A stretch of 64,000 bases of DNA, taken from the NCBI GenBank assembly GCA_009760885.1, contig CM019717.1, forward strand, positions 46,888,866 through 46,952,865, in the 5' to 3' direction. Below are positions 1 to 11,404 of this stretch, piece after piece. Origin of the DNA: Achatina immaculata (taxonomy: Eukaryota; Mollusca; Gastropoda; Stylommatophora; Achatinidae). Both the position numbers and the translations under genes were made by a program. Each line of letters starts with the position of its first letter. The stretch's first letter is position 1. The notes under the pieces are model-generated. The model was not told the origin of the DNA and did no database searches. It saw only the letters and a list, made by a program, of their open reading frames with translations.

Positions 1-758
1 GTTTTCGACAGAAAGAATTATTATTTTACATAATACATGCACGCTTCATTCAAAATAATGTGGAAGCTGATGGCACTGTAACAGAAGACTGGAGGTTATA
101 ACACTATCTGAAGCCTTCAGTATTTAAAATGTAATGAAATGTATAGAAATGTGAAGAAACAGCCCGCACGCACGCACACACACAAACAAAAACTGCTTTT
201 AAAGTAGCAGTGATTCATGAAGACTGTCAGCCACCTCAGTACATAAAGTTATAGAGCGAGTAACTGGTATTTAGTCTTGGAGTCACTTTTTACGAAACAT
301 TATCGCTATTCATTATCTCAGCCCCTGCGTCCCCCGTCCCCGTTCCCCCCCCCCCCGCCCCCACAAGCCCTACTTGTTTTACAGCACATTCAGCCTCATC
401 CTCCTCAAGCTCCTCAGTGTCTCTAGAATTACTGTTCGAACTTCTGGGCTTGAAGTGTCTGGGCGCAGGAGTTCGCTATGAAACATAAAGTGAAGATATT
501 TTTTACACTGCGTCCGGTTGCGTTTTCAAATAACTCATCAGTTAATGAACTCATTTGACGCGGTTGATTTAAACCATAAAGAATGCGAAAATAGACCTTA
601 AAAAAATTGAATATAGAACTCATAAAGCAAGCAATGTTACTTGTCAACTTGCGCAAATCCTGAAACATCCATATATCCTATGGACACTCAAACAATATTC
701 ATCCCAGTTCTGTGCTATCAGTGTCGTACATGGACACTCGCTTAATACCGTCACAGAA
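1..758. other. Unassigned AT-rich stretch with a C-run
   Basis: I see no gene here. There is a short CA-rich stretch near 170-185 and a run of C near 345-361. Open frames are short and lack any family motif. Confidence 0.5.
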
Positions 759-858
759 AGATAACAGCCTGCGAGATGAAATACTTAAGAAATATGGTAA
801 ACGAGACAAAAATGGATCAAGCGCGAAATAAAATAATCTGGCAAATAGTGAGAACAAC

Positions 859-984
859 GCTTATGATGGTAGGTAAAAGGTAAAGGTGACCCTGTCATGC
901 CTTGGAGGCACATTGGGATATGGTGTTAGTGCCCTTATTTTCCTTGACCTGTCAGCACACTAGAGGGTGATATGCTTATGATGG
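859..984 (-). mobile_element. 5'-truncated SINE fragment with 11-bp target duplication
   Basis: About 104 bp (870-973) match, in reverse orientation, the 3' half of the tRNA-derived SINE at 44606-44850: the shared track runs through CACCCTCTAGTGTGCTGACAG, a TTTTCC/GGAAAA block, CTAACACCATATCCC and TGCCTCCAAGGCATGACAGG-like bases. It is flanked by the direct repeat GCTTATGATGG at 859-869 and 974-984, which is what retroposition leaves. The tRNA-like head is missing. It has landed in or beside the LINE-E remnant that follows. Confidence 0.65.
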
Positions 985-1250
985 ACTATATCGAAAATCA
1001 GAAAGTTAAGCGGTTCAGGCATTTCATAGGCATGAGTCCAGAACAATCACCTGCACTTGCATACACTTCGAACATATCTGAATATAGGGCTAAAGGACGA
1101 CCAAAGAAAAAGTGAATAGATGGGATGAAGGACACACTGAGGAAACATAACATGACAGCTACCTAGACCTCTCACCTTGCTCTGGGCCAGTAAATATATT
1201 CCTACATGAAACTCCCTGCAACGCTAATGGCATAAGAAGACAGACAAGAA
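985..1250 (+). pseudogene. LINE-E: decayed C-terminal end of a non-LTR retrotransposon
   Basis: Reading through stops, the plus strand gives the usual C-terminal tail of RTE-like APE-RT proteins: a basic GRPKKK block, then WIDGMKDTLRK-like sequence, then a leucine-rich end with MKLPATLMA. The W of the usual GRPxxxW motif has become a stop, and there is a further stop after MTAT, so it is dead. The piece upstream (about 790-858) may belong to the same element before the SINE inserted. The family differs from the LINE-A, B, C and F types elsewhere in the window. Confidence 0.5.
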
Positions 1251-1429
1251 GAAGATGTAAACCATAGTTAGCCGCCGTGGCAAGGAAACAAACGCTGGAT
1301 TTATCAAGAATGCCAACTTCGACAAAAATACTGGACTCCAGTCAGACAGCACTCACAGCAGTGAAAAGTAAACTAATGCTTTGATAATATGTACGCTTGA
1401 AATGAGGATGTACCAGACGTGAGAAAAGG

Positions 1430-1568
1430 GAGAAGTATACCAGAAAAGAGGACAAGAAGAAATGTACTATCAATAAGGAAAAGAACAAGTGTACTGGCAA
1501 TGAGGAAAATGAGAAGTAAACTAGCAATGAGCAAATACAGTAGTATTTACCAGTGGGAAAAAGAACAG
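1430..1568. repeat. Minisatellite, left part, interrupted by fold-back element
   Basis: Degenerate units built around AGAAGTATAC, AGCAATGAGGAAAA and GTGTATTAGCA. The same motifs resume at about 2293 after the fold-back element, so this and 2305-2965 appear to be one array split by an insertion. Confidence 0.5.
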
Positions 1569-2304
1569 GTGTATTAGCAAGAGAACACAGTTTTGTAGGA
1601 TAAGACCTTGAAAAAATCGTAGACAAAGCACTTTAGTGAGACGTGAGAGAAAGAAAAATCACAAGAGAATTACCTGGGATTCGAACCACCGACTCTGGTA
1701 GGACGAGCAGCCGCCTAGTCACGAAAGAACAGCGTACTAACGAAATGCGCTATCTCGCACCTCCAAAAAAAAAAGGATGTTTGAAAGCGACGTCATTAGT
1801 AACTGTTCAGTCGACACGAGGATCGTGACACATGGAAAGAAACGAGATCATGACACAGAAATTCCGTACCTTATATTCAGTCTCTCTAGCAGGTACCAAC
1901 TTTAGACAAACATACACACGGTTTACTGCCATGACTGGTGCATACCTGAACAACAACAACAACAACTAACGAACGAATACTTTTTACACGAAGTTAATTT
2001 CAGGTATAGTTTCAGGAACAGTTATTAATGACTTCGCTTTCAAACACCTTTTTTTTTTTTTGGAGATGCGAGATAGGGCAGTTCGTTAGTACCCTGTTAT
2101 CTCGTGGCTAGACGGCTGCTCGTCATACCGGAGTCGGTGGTTCGAATCCAAAGTAATTCTCATGTGATTTTTCTTTCTCTCATGTCTCACTGAAGTGCTT
2201 TGTCTACGATTTTTTGGGTCTAATCCTACAAAACCATGTTCTCTTACTTTACCGTGCGAAAGCCTCGTTGTTTCCTATTTATATTTTTAAAAGTGTATTA
2301 GCAA
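1569..2304. mobile_element. Fold-back element: 225-bp inverted arms carrying tRNA-like SINE sequence
   Basis: Left arm 1581-1808 is closely the reverse complement of right arm about 2016-2240; the interior is 1809-2015. Each arm contains a tRNA-like promoter: in the right arm (plus sense) an A-box-like GATAGGGCAGTTCGTTAG and a perfect B box GGTTCGAATCC at 2139-2149. The arms also share sequence outside the tRNA-like part (a poly-A/T tract, GTGTTTGAAAGCGAAGTCAT, AACTGTTC), so this is more than two SINEs landing head to head. A direct repeat GTGTATTAGCAA flanks the whole at 1569-1580 and 2293-2304. The surrounding minisatellite also contains this motif, so the duplication is supportive but not decisive. 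No coding frame is seen. Confidence 0.65.
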
Positions 2305-2965
2305 TGAAGAAAACAGAAGTATACTAGTACCTTGAATAAGAAGCAGTGTGTTCGAAGTTAGGATAAGTAGAAGTATACTAGTAACTAAGATAAGAAGAAG
2401 TGTGCTAGAAGTTGGGATAAGTATAAGTATATTAGTAACTAGGATAAGAAGAAGCGTGTCAGAAGTTAGGATAAGTAGAAGTATACTAATAATTAGGATA
2501 AGACGTGTGATAGGATAAGTAGAAGTATACTAATAACTAGGAAAAGAAGAAGTGTGTTAGAAGTTAGGATAATTAGAAGTATACTAGTAACTAGGATAAG
2601 AAGAAATGCGCTAGAACAGACGATAAGGAGAAATGTACTAGTAACTTGGATAAGAGGAAGTGTGCTCATTCATTCATTCATTCATTTGCATGTCTTTTGC
2701 GGAACTTTGCCTCCCAAACAGCACTCCTGTAGGCCTCTCGGTTGTGAGCAAGATGGCCTGCTGCTGTTGCATCCATTTCCAGATCGTCAACGATATCTTG
2801 CAGCCATCTTCGTCTTGGTCTTCCTCTTTTTCTTTTTCCCATTATGTATCCTTCCAATACGGTCTTCTCTAAATTATCATGACGTTTAAATCATGACGGA
2901 AGTGTGCTAGAAACGATAATTTGGATAAGAGGAAGTGTGCTAGAAACGACGATAAGGGAAATGCA
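2305..2965. repeat. Minisatellite, units near 54 bp (AGTATACTAGTAACTAGGAT type)
   Basis: Imperfect tandem units made of AAGTATACTAGTAACTAGG, ATAAGAAGAAGTGTGCTAG and AAGTTAGGATAAGTAG. A truncated LINE-F sits inside it at 2667-2897, and array sequence (GTGCTAGAAACGA) continues on the far side. Confidence 0.7.
2667..2897 (-). mobile_element. LINE-F 3' end, 5'-truncated, inside minisatellite
   Basis: On the minus strand this encodes only the last ~75 residues of the LINE-F protein: HDNLEKTVLEGYIMGKRKR, the basic GRPRRRW-type block, and the end EAKFRK. It is followed by a (TGAA)n tail that reads CATTCATTCATT on the plus strand at 2667. GGAAGTGTGCT occurs immediately on both sides (2656-2666 and 2898-2908), consistent with an 11-bp target duplication, although the host array also carries that motif. 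No catalytic domain is present. Confidence 0.7.
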
Positions 2966-3360
2966 GCCCACATTCTTTCCCTCCTCCTTCACAATTCAGA
3001 GACAAACCCCTCCCCCAGCCCCTCCCCCCCCCCCAGATTAGAACTGTCTTGACCAAGTCATTTCAGCTCATTTCTTCCTCGTTTCATCTTCTACAGTTTC
3101 AAATTCCCTATTTTTCTTCCCGCCTACCTTTAACCTAATGGTGTCCTTTTCTGTATCGTCCGGGTTTGTCCCGGCTTTTATCCGGGTTTCTTCATTGATA
3201 TTGTTAATTTTTGTCCTTAGAGATTTTCGCTTTGGTTACCCTCCACGCATACTGGATCTCCTGTGCATTTCCTTGGTTGTAGTGCTGTGTGAAACCTTCA
3301 GTACTTAAAATGTGACCGAGCTGTCGAAGAGCTGCAACATTTCTATCACATATCTCCATT
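2966..3360. other. Unassigned; C-rich tracts near 3005-3035
   Basis: No coding or repeat family was recognised beyond C-runs. Confidence 0.4.
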
Positions 3361-3430
3361 GAGATTGGCGAACTACTTTACTAGCCCTATGTGACGTTTA
3401 ACGGCACGGGAAGGATATAAGATATAAGAT
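3361..3430 (+). mobile_element. LINE-A extreme 3' end fragment
   Basis: Seventy bases match the terminus of LINE-A: the ALCDV-stop codons, the 3' UTR signature ACGGCACGGGAAGGATATAA, and a doubled GATATAA tail. It is a very short 5'-truncated copy. Confidence 0.7.
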
Positions 3431-4508
3431 CTCCATTTGCTTAACATTTTAAAAGCGCTTTATATAGGTAACCCTTGCCTTAATCTGCATTCTCTATGCT
3501 AATGATCTCCAAACTGTCTGTGCTGATTTACGAGATGCCGTGACTGTGATGTACCTAATTTTATATTTTCCCTCGTGATGTTCTTATTGAAGAACACTTT
3601 TGAACGGAAATAATCGTTCATGCTCTTGTCCCGCCGCCATTTCCGTTCCTTTTTCTTCGAAATATAGTTCATTTATTTTCAGTGTACACTCTGTTTTTAT
3701 TTATTTATTATCAGGTTTTACCACAGACACTTCTCATTTTCTTTTAGTCCCGAGATTATCAAATAAAAGGCTGTTCGGTCCCCAGCTGTTTCAAAACAAA
3801 AAAAAATCTTTAAAGCGGTCTCCGAAATACATTCCGGCCTTCTTCAAGAGAACTGAAAGCAACGTGTATGGGGGGAAAAATAATCTCGAAGTGTCTTTAC
3901 TACCAGCTCTGCTTTTTTGCCAAACCTTGCACGCTCCATAACGATCGGTGCGGTCGAAGAGTTCAGAAGTATTATCTAGAGACCCTGCTCTATAACCCAC
4001 TGCTTTATACAGGGTGGATGTTCAATTCCTGTACTTTGATATCAAGGGGCGACAACCAGAACGCAGAGGCCGTGTGTTTGCCTTCGAACTCCACAGTTTA
4101 AACCTGTTTCTATGCTTCTCTCCCCTTACCTACCCCCCCACCCCCACATAACCTCGTCCTTTATTATCCTTGCCTTGCATGTCACCAGTTGCAGTTTCCA
4201 TTCATACCCCCCTCCAAAATCCCCGCCACCCGTTCACTTCTTCAAACGTGCTGCAAGAACTCATCACGGAGACATTGAGGGTTGTCTCCGCCTGGGCAGA
4301 CCATCACGAGGTATTGACAAAGGGAAGACAGAAACACCGTCTCTCAATGTCTCTCGCTGCCTCAGAAAGCAGATTCGTATCAGAACTCCACGAGACAGGC
4401 TCCCATACACAGACAGACATTGATGCGGTCTAGCTCTATCTTCAACACGTGGTGAGAAAACTGAGGGGAAATTTCTGATGAGAAGTTTCTCCATTAATTT
4501 CATTGATC
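3431..4508. other. Unassigned sequence
   Basis: Short open frames on both strands lack family motifs. Nothing is supportable as a gene. A C-rich patch lies near 4133-4145. Confidence 0.4.
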
Positions 4509-4627
4509 CTCGCTGAATCAGGGGTTATTGTTCTTGTTTTAAAAATCAGAGGTTATTGCCCTTGTTTTAAAAATCAGGGGTTATTGTTCTTGTTTTAAAA
4601 ATCAGAGGTTATTGCCCTTGTTTTGAA
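4509..4627. repeat. Short minisatellite, 28-bp unit
   Basis: About four tandem units of TTGTTTTAAAAATCAGRGG plus TTATTGYYC, alternating between two variants (GTTC and CCC endings). Confidence 0.75.
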
Positions 4628-5068
4628 CTACCGACTTACGATAAATTCATTTAACAATGGGAAGGTGCCTCCATTGAAAGTAATTATTTCACATAAATAT
4701 AGAGAAGTCGAGAAACAGTTAAATATTAACAAAGAGAAGAAATAGGGTAGAATCTAGCCAGAATTAAAACAGAGATATAAATACACAAATTTGCTAAATG
4801 ACTGAAATAAAAAAAAACCGAAAAAAAAGTTTCATTCTGAACATGAAAACCTGGTGCAAATTGTTAAGAACACCTTTTCTTAAATTGTTACGTCTTGTCC
4901 CGTTTCTTTCTTCATATATCTTTCAGTTCTGAGTAAGAGAGGAAACAGACTTCTTGAAAAGGCTCAGTGACTTGCGTCATATAAGGCGGGGGGGGGGCGT
5001 GTAAGGTTTCTGTTCTTTTCTCCATCCACCTCCTTCGTGGGCGGCATCTCCGTTTGTTTCATTCCATT

Positions 5069-5350
5069 CTTAGTCTGGCGGTAGTCAATATTGTCTGCGG
5101 TATACTGTCTGGCGGTAGTCAATATTGTCTGCGGTATACTGTCTGGCAGTAGAGTTTTCTGCGGTATACTGCCTGGCGTTAGTCAGTATTGTCTGCGGTA
5201 TACTGCCTAGAAGTAGTCAGTATTGTCTGCGGTATACTGCCTAGAAGTAGTCAGTATTGTCTGCGGTATACTGCCTAGAAGTAGTCAGTATTGTCTGCGG
5301 TAGAGTTTTATGCGGTATACTGCCTGGCGGTAGTCAGTATTATCTGCGGT
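5069..5350. repeat. Minisatellite, 34-bp unit
   Basis: About seven to eight imperfect copies of TCTGCGGTATACTG plus CCTGGCGGTAGTCAGTATTG, with CTAGAAGTAG variants in the middle of the array. Confidence 0.8.
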
Positions 5351-6075
5351 AATCGTGTAAGGTGGCAAACGATTTTAATCGTTGTTTCTAGATATGTTTT
5401 AATATTGGTGTTATTACAACTGTGTCTGAATATGCCATTTCTGGTTTTGCCTCTTTTCAGTCGTAAGAATAATAACAACAAAAAACACACCAAACTGAAC
5501 TGTTTTATGAATGGAAGACTACACACAATGCCATTCACCAGAAAACTTGCAAACAAATATCGAAACTGTTAAAATATATTAACATTTTGCGTACAAAGAG
5601 ACAAAGTTTAACAGCTGTGAAACTGTGGGAAGTAAATTTCCTCACAGAAAGAAAGATAAGAAAAGAAAGACAAGAAAAGAGACAAGGAAACATGTACAAA
5701 CATAAAACAAAAAGAGCGAAGTTTTTTTTAAAATTATTTTTCATCTATTTTTCTCATTTTTATCTGTTGTGTTGTTCTTGTATGTGATCTTTGAATAGAA
5801 CCTTTTAGCGAAATATTGGACTGTTGTATGTTCTTAATTTATGTGTACTCGTCTTATTTTCTGCCATTATTGTTTCTACTCACTTTCTATCGTTTTTGTA
5901 AAACTGAACCAGACACCTGTACCTACCTTCATGAAGAAAAAAAAGGAACTTTTAATGAAAGAAAAGAAGAATCACATGGTGCTTCTACCTACATCTTCAG
6001 AAAGTATTCGTATGACACACTGATGTGTATTACCGCTAATGTAAGGACAACTTTTTTGCTTATTAATTTTGTGTG

Positions 6076-6120
<45 letters not shown>

Positions 6121-6330
6121 CTTTCTTTTCTCATTCTTGTCATTTTTTTGTCCCTTGTCTATCAAACGAACCTTATTTCGGTATTTTCAATCACTTTCGA
6201 GAATAAAAATAAAATTGTGCAGGTTTAGTGAATTCTTTTTTTTTAAACATAAACATATACAAAAATAAATGACACATCCAATATCAAATCGCTTTTTTAT
6301 GTTGAAATTATGTATGTAAAAAATAGCGAT
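5351..6330. other. Unassigned AT-rich sequence with (TA)n at 6077-6118
   Basis: Contains a (TA)n microsatellite of about 40 bp and A/T-rich tracts. Its open frames are low-complexity and I support none as a gene. Confidence 0.4.
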
Positions 6331-6336
6331 TCATGA

Positions 6337-6856
6337 GAATAATGAAAACTGTGGTATAACACGGGAGAATAATGAAAACTGGTATAACATCGGAGAATAA
6401 TGAAAACTGGTATAACATCGGAGAATAATGAAAACTGTGGTATAACACCGGAGAATAATGAAAACTGTGATATAACATCGGAGAATAATGAAAACTGTGA
6501 TATAACATCGGAGAATAATGAAAACTGGTATAACATCGGAGAATAATGAAAACTGTGATATAACATCGGAGAATAATGAAAACTGTGATATAACATCGGA
6601 GAATAATGAAAACTGGTATAACATCGGAGAATAATGAAAACTGTGATATAGCATCGGAGAATAATGAAAACTGTGATATAACATCGGAGAATAATGAAAA
6701 CTGTGATATAACATCGGAGAATAATGAAAACTGTGATATAACATCGGAGAATAATGAAAACTGGTATAACATCGGAGAATAATGAAAACTGTGGTATAAC
6801 ATCGGAGAATAATGAAAACTGTGATATAACACCGGAGAATAATGAAAACTGTGGAG
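6337..6856. repeat. Minisatellite, 30-bp and 28-bp unit variants
   Basis: About 18 tandem units of GAGAATAATGAAAACTGTGA plus TATAACATCG. Units alternate between a 30-bp form (CTGTGATATAAC) and a 28-bp form lacking two bases (CTGGTATAAC). The array keeps long frames open on the minus strand (FHYSPMLYHS-type repeats), which are artefacts. Confidence 0.9.
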
Positions 6857-6926
6857 GTTAAGCCTCGTCCGACGTGACGGTCATTGGCCCGTGACATGTC
6901 TGTGCCAGGGTTGTTGAACCAAAGCC

Positions 6927-7030
6927 CAGTGGTTTCGAACCTGTTGTCTGCGGACCGGCAAATGATCCTCTAAGCATATTCAGGCGGTCTGCGGTTGCGT
7001 TCTCGATCTTATATTACTGCCGTGTTTTGT
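6927..7030 (+). mobile_element. hAT-like terminal fragment
   Basis: CAGTGGTTTCGAACCTGTTG followed by TCTGCGGACCGGC resembles the CAGTGGTTCTCAAACC-type terminus common in hAT transposons and their MITEs. The matching opposite terminus was not found nearby, so the limits are approximate. Confidence 0.35.
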
Positions 7031-7065
7031 TTTTTTGACTAAAAACAATTAATAGTTCATGGATT

Positions 7066-7440
7066 TATGACATGCCACGTGAGATGGTGGCCTTTGAAAG
7101 GTGGAGCTTGCATGTAGAAAGGCTTGAAGCCACTGACAGCCGATCTAGACCTTGTCGTAGCTCTCTGTTCCCACAGTAACAGGCTAACGGGCAAGAATTA
7201 TTATAGTCTCCCACGACGATGGAGTCTGCTAAAGAAGCAATGCACACTCCCCTGCCCCTCCTCCGCCCCCCCCCGCCCCCGTCTCCAAGCTATACCTCAT
7301 CTCAGTGACTGAACAAATAACCGCCGAAAGAGTGCAGGACTCTCAATACTTTTAAGGTATCGGCGGCAAAAACTAGCCATGCTTGCAGTTCCAAGGAGAT
7401 ATAACAAAAGCAGTAATACAGCAGTAATAAGAGCAACATT
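7066..7440 (-). repeat. CTTG-linked interspersed repeat, diverged copy
   Basis: Shares landmarks with the copies at 21105-21450, 24425-24645, 38166-38500 and 60396-60715: GGAGTCTGCTAAAGAAGCAA, TGCACAC, a C-rich spacer, GTGACTGAACAAATAACCGCC, and AGGAGATA near its 5' end. It is more diverged than the others and has no pentanucleotide array beside it. The family is about 330 bp, non-coding, and without a clear tRNA B box. Confidence 0.55.
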
Positions 7441-7595
7441 GTATAACATCAATTAAAAAGAATCAGTCCTACGAATGAATATTCGTCTGGAAGGCACCAC
7501 GGGGTTGAAAGATCAAAAACTTTCATCTGGTGAGAGATAAAAACTGTCTTTATACAGGGAGGAACAAAATAATAACTGCTAAAACTTCGAAGTCA

Positions 7596-8140
7596 GTCAG
7601 TCCCTTGAGGAACTTTGCCTCCCTAACAGCTCTCCTGTAGGCCTATCGGTTGGAAGCAAGATGCCCTGCCTCTGATCTATCCATTCGCAGATTATCAACG
7701 ATGTCTTGCAGCCATATTCACCCTGGTCTTCCTCTCTTTTTTTTTCTCTTTATGCATCCTTCCAAGACGGTCTTCTCTAAATTACCACGATGTTTAATGT
7801 GACCAAAATATTTAAGTTTACTCTGTTTAATCCTCTTTACTAGCCAACCTTCTTCAATATTAAGTTCTTGTAGTTTAGGTATTTTTTGTGTCAATGATAT
7901 TTGAAGAACTCTTCTGTAGCATTTGCATTTAAGGGAATTTATGTGTTTCTCAGCTGTTTTGTTAAGTGTCCAGGTCTCACAGGCATATGTTGCGATGGGA
8001 AAGATGCATGCCCTTAAAAATCTTATTTTTGTAGTCCTGCCTGTTCCTCTCCACAGCTTCTTTAATTGTTTTACTTTTTTTTTAAAGAGCAATAGTAACC
8101 CGCTTAATTTCTCGAACATTTTTAACACTTGGTTTGCCAA
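7596..8140 (-). pseudogene. LINE-F C-terminal fragment
   Basis: On the minus strand a 140-residue frame gives the post-RT region of LINE-F: KKLWRGTGRTTKIRFLRACI, YACETWTLNKTAEKHINS, CYRRVLQIS, LQELNIEEGWLVKRI, KYFGHI and KKRGRPG. The last ~45 codons are in other frames because of indels in the T-rich (plus strand) segment around 7735-7755. It is 5'-truncated, has no RT or endonuclease domain, and is more diverged than the other LINE-F copies. Confidence 0.7.
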
Positions 8141-8660
8141 CCCTCGAGAGAAGGGAAGATGAAGAATTTGTTCAACCTCAGGCGTGGAGCGAAAGAAGGA
8201 AAACGATAATTACTGGAAATCTATTCAACAGTGACACCGACCTCTCAATCTCGAGCCGGCTAATCTCTACAAGTGTGACCGATTCTGGAGATGTTGTCTT
8301 ATGGTGCGGAAGCCCACAGTCGACAAGCCAAGTCACACACTGTCGACTGTTGTGGGGAAACAGCACGTTTAGAAGGTCCCTTGTGAGCAGAACAGAGAGA
8401 GAGAGAGAGGGGGGGGGGGAACTGGATTGACAATGCTACAGTATCTGTGACTTCGATCTTTGTGTATGTGTGTGCGTGTGTGTGGGGATGTGGGGTGTTA
8501 AATTTACATAGCAAACAGTGGTATCATGTTAATGTCATCTTTTTTGTTAGACTACTAAAGAAAACAGAAACAGCTTTATTCGTCACCTTTTCTTGCTTTT
8601 TAAATTGTCTAACATTCTGTTATCACAACTTTACTACAATGGCTATGTGTACATTTATAT
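8141..8660. other. Unassigned; perfect 10-bp inverted repeat at 8316-8350
   Basis: ACAGTCGACA at 8316-8325 and its reverse complement at 8341-8350 flank a 15-base loop. There are a (GA)n/G run near 8395-8420 and a GT-rich patch near 8462-8492. No gene is recognised. Confidence 0.45.
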
Positions 8661-8672
8661 AATTGTATATAC

Positions 8673-8897
8673 ATTAAACGTCATGATAATTTAGAGAAGA
8701 CCGTATTGGAAGGATACATAATGGGAAAAAGAAAAAGAGGAAGACCGAAACGAAGATGGCTGCAAGACATCGTTGATGATCTGGAAATGGATGCAGCAGC
8801 AGCAGGCCATCTTGCTCACAACCGAGAGGCCTACAGGAGTGCTGTTTGGGAGGCAAAGTTCCGCAAGGGACATGCAAAGGAATGAATGAATGAATGA
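8673..8897 (+). mobile_element. LINE-F 3' end, 5'-truncated
   Basis: Encodes the last ~70 residues of LINE-F (HDNLEKTVLEGYIMGKRKR, GRPKRRWLQDIVDDLEMDA, AHNREAYRSAVWEAKF) and the (TGAA)n tail. A short direct repeat ATATAC lies at 8667-8672 and 8898-8903. The copy abuts the LINE-B insertion, whose target duplication uses the same flank, so LINE-B landed at the edge of this copy. Confidence 0.75.
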
Positions 8898-8907
8898 ATA
8901 TACTTGT

Positions 8908-10152
8908 TTGCAGAATTGTACCAACACTTGAGGAAAAACTTCGGAAAGAGCAGGCAGGATTTAGGAAAGGAAGATCATGCATAGACCATATATTTGTACT
9001 TAGACAAATATTAGAACAGGCAAATGAATGGCATAGCACAACATATGCATTATTCATAGATTTTGAGAAAGCCTTTGACAGTGTCAACAGAGATGCACTG
9101 TGGAAAATCCTAAGATGGCATGGCCTCCCCCATAAAATAGTTAATGTAATCAAAGCCCTATACGAGGGTTTTCAGTGCAAAGTTATCTGTGGAGAACATA
9201 CCTCCAGCAGCTTTAGGGTACAAACAGGAGTGAAACAGGGATGTGTACTATCACCAACATTATTTATCTTGGCAGTAGACTGGTTAATGAAGGAGACAAC
9301 ATCAGACAAACGCAGAGGATTACAATGGACCCTTAACACAGTGCTGGAGGACCTTGACTTTGCGGACGACATTTGTCTATTATCAAGCAGTCACAAAGAT
9401 ATGCAAGATAAAATAAACAAGTTAACCCAGAATGCAAACAACATAGGACTAAAGATCAACGTAGGAAAGACAAAGTTAATGAAGCAAAATGTGAACAACA
9501 GAAATGTACTCAGAGTAGATAACAAGTTAGTGGAGGAGGTCAACGAATTTGTATACCTTGGCAGCAGAGTAGTAGAAAATGGAGACAACACAGAGGACAT
9601 CAACAGCAGACTTACTAGAGCAAAACCAGGCTTTTGCAATGCTACAGAATATATGGAAATCAAATAAACTAAGCATAAATATGAAAATCAGGATATTTAA
9701 GAGTAATGTTCTAAGTGTACTACTCTATGGAAGTGAATGCTGGAAAATCACCAAAACCATAGAAAACAAGTTGAATTCTTTGCAGACTAAATGTTTACGT
9801 AGAATTAAAAAAATATTTTGGCCAAACACCATAAGAAATAACATCTTATTGGCAGAAATGCAGATGAAACCACTGACAACAATTATTGAGGAAAGACGCT
9901 GGCGATGGTTGGGACATGTGCTCCGAATGACTGACAACTCACTACCAAAAATAGCACTAAGATGGACACCACAGGGGAGCAGAAGTAAGGGTAGACCAAA
10001 AGAGACATGGAGAAGAACAACAGAAAGGATGTTGAGCAATAGAGGGCTCACCTGGGCAAGAGCAGAAAAAAAGGCGAAAGACAGGCATTTGTGGAAAACC
10101 CTTGCGGAAGCCCCATGTGCCCTGGGCACTTAAGGTTCAGAGAGAGAGAGAG
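8908..10152 (+). pseudogene. LINE-B reverse transcriptase, 5'-truncated, frameshifted
   Basis: Non-LTR (RTE-like) retrotransposon protein that copies its RNA at the target site. The frame carries the RT core: EQAGFRKGRSCIDHIF, block A FIDFEKAFDSV (catalytic Asp), TGVKQGCVLSPTLF, catalytic FADD near 9358-9370, then YLGSRV. A single extra A near 9625 shifts the frame. The second frame (to 10133) carries KIRIFKSNVLSVLLYGSECW, WRWLGHVLRM, a GRPKETW block and the end APCALGT. The apparent start Met lies in the preceding LINE-F tail, so it is not the true start; the endonuclease and the first RT part are missing. Relative to the copy at 29046-30497, 15 bp are lost near 8914 between two CAG triplets. 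The 3' end TTAAGGTTC is followed by (AG)n. ATATACTTGT at 8898-8907 and 10153-10162 is the target duplication. Confidence 0.85.
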
Positions 10153-10289
10153 ATATACTTGTAACGAAAAAACAATCTGAGGTTTCGTTTTGGTCTAGCA
10201 GAAAATTCCCTTTTTTTCAGTTAAACTTCATATTTCAGGTACAAAATGTAACAAGTGAAAGGAGACACTACAGAGATTGGTAAAACTAC

Positions 10290-11125
10290 ACTTTATAAGT
10301 GGTCTCGGATACATTGTGTAAGTGGTCTCGGATACATTGTGTAAGTGGTCTCGGATACATGTTATACATGGTCTCGGATACATGGTATACGTGGTCTTGA
10401 ATACATGGTATAAGTAGTCTCGGATACATGGTATAAGTGGTCTTGGATACATGGTATAAGTGGTCTTGGATACATGGTATACGTGGTCTTGGATACATGG
10501 TATAAGTGGTCTTGGATACATGGTATACGTGGTCTTGGATACATGGTATAAGTGGTCTCGGATACATGGCATAAGTGGTCTCGGATACATGGTATAAGTG
10601 GTCTCGGATACATGGCATAAGTGGTCTCGGATACATGGTATACGCAGTCTTTGATACATGGTATAAGTGGTCTCAGATACATGGTATAAGTGGTCTCAGA
10701 TACATGGTATAAGTGGTCTCAGATACATGGTATAAGAGGTCTTGGATACAAGGTATAAGTGGTCTGGGATACATGTTATAAGTAGTCTCTGATACATGGT
10801 ATAAGTAGTCTCTGATACATGGTATAAGTAGTCTCTGATACATGGTATAAGTAGTCTCGGACACATGATATAAGTGGTCTTGGATACATGGTAAAAGTGG
10901 TCTCATACACATGGTATAAGTAGTCTCGGGTACATGGTATAAGTGGTCTCAGTTACAGGTATGAGTGGTCTTGGATACATAGTATAAATGGTCTTGGATA
11001 CATAGTATAAGTGGTCTTGGATACATGGTAAAAGTGGTCTCAGATACATGGTATAAGTAGTCTCAAATACAAGGTATAAGTGGTCTCAGATACACGGTCT
11101 AAGTGGTCTGGAATATATAAGTAGT
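10290..11125. repeat. Minisatellite, 23-bp unit
   Basis: About 36 imperfect copies of AGTGGTCTCGGATACATGG plus TATA. Variants replace CTCG with CTTG, CTCA or CTCT and GGTATA with GGCATA. It keeps frames open on the minus strand (CIRDHLYHVS-type periodicity) that are artefacts of the array. Confidence 0.9.
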
Positions 11126-11404
11126 TTCGCATGGGTATTAAAATAAACGCTAATTTATTATTATTATGATTCTAATGAGTGACAGAAAAAATAACCCAGA
11201 TATCATCATCATCATCATCATTACTATCGGTTACTTTCCATAGCATACGTGTAGCTTGTTATCTTGAAAAACATCGTGTAGACGGTAAACAAATTAGGAT
11301 TATTAAGAATAGGCTCCTTAATAAAGGAACAGCGACAGGAGGTCTGAGAAAGACAAGACAATAAGACCTGCAAGCAGACAGATTTTATTCTTACTAACAG
11401 AAGA

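Noticed and set aside
6308..6897. Minus-strand frames of 170-190 codons with FHYSPMLY repeats
   Set aside because: Produced by the 30/28-bp minisatellite; three overlapping frames are equally open.
8894..8907. ATG at 8894 as the LINE-B start
   Set aside because: It lies in the (TGAA)n tail of the neighbouring LINE-F and in the target duplication.
10228..10912. Minus-strand frames with CIRDHLYHVS periodicity
   Set aside because: Translation of the 23-bp minisatellite in all three frames, with no independent coding signal.
10290..11125. CRISPR array
   Set aside because: Units are contiguous 23-mers without unique spacers, and the genome is eukaryotic.
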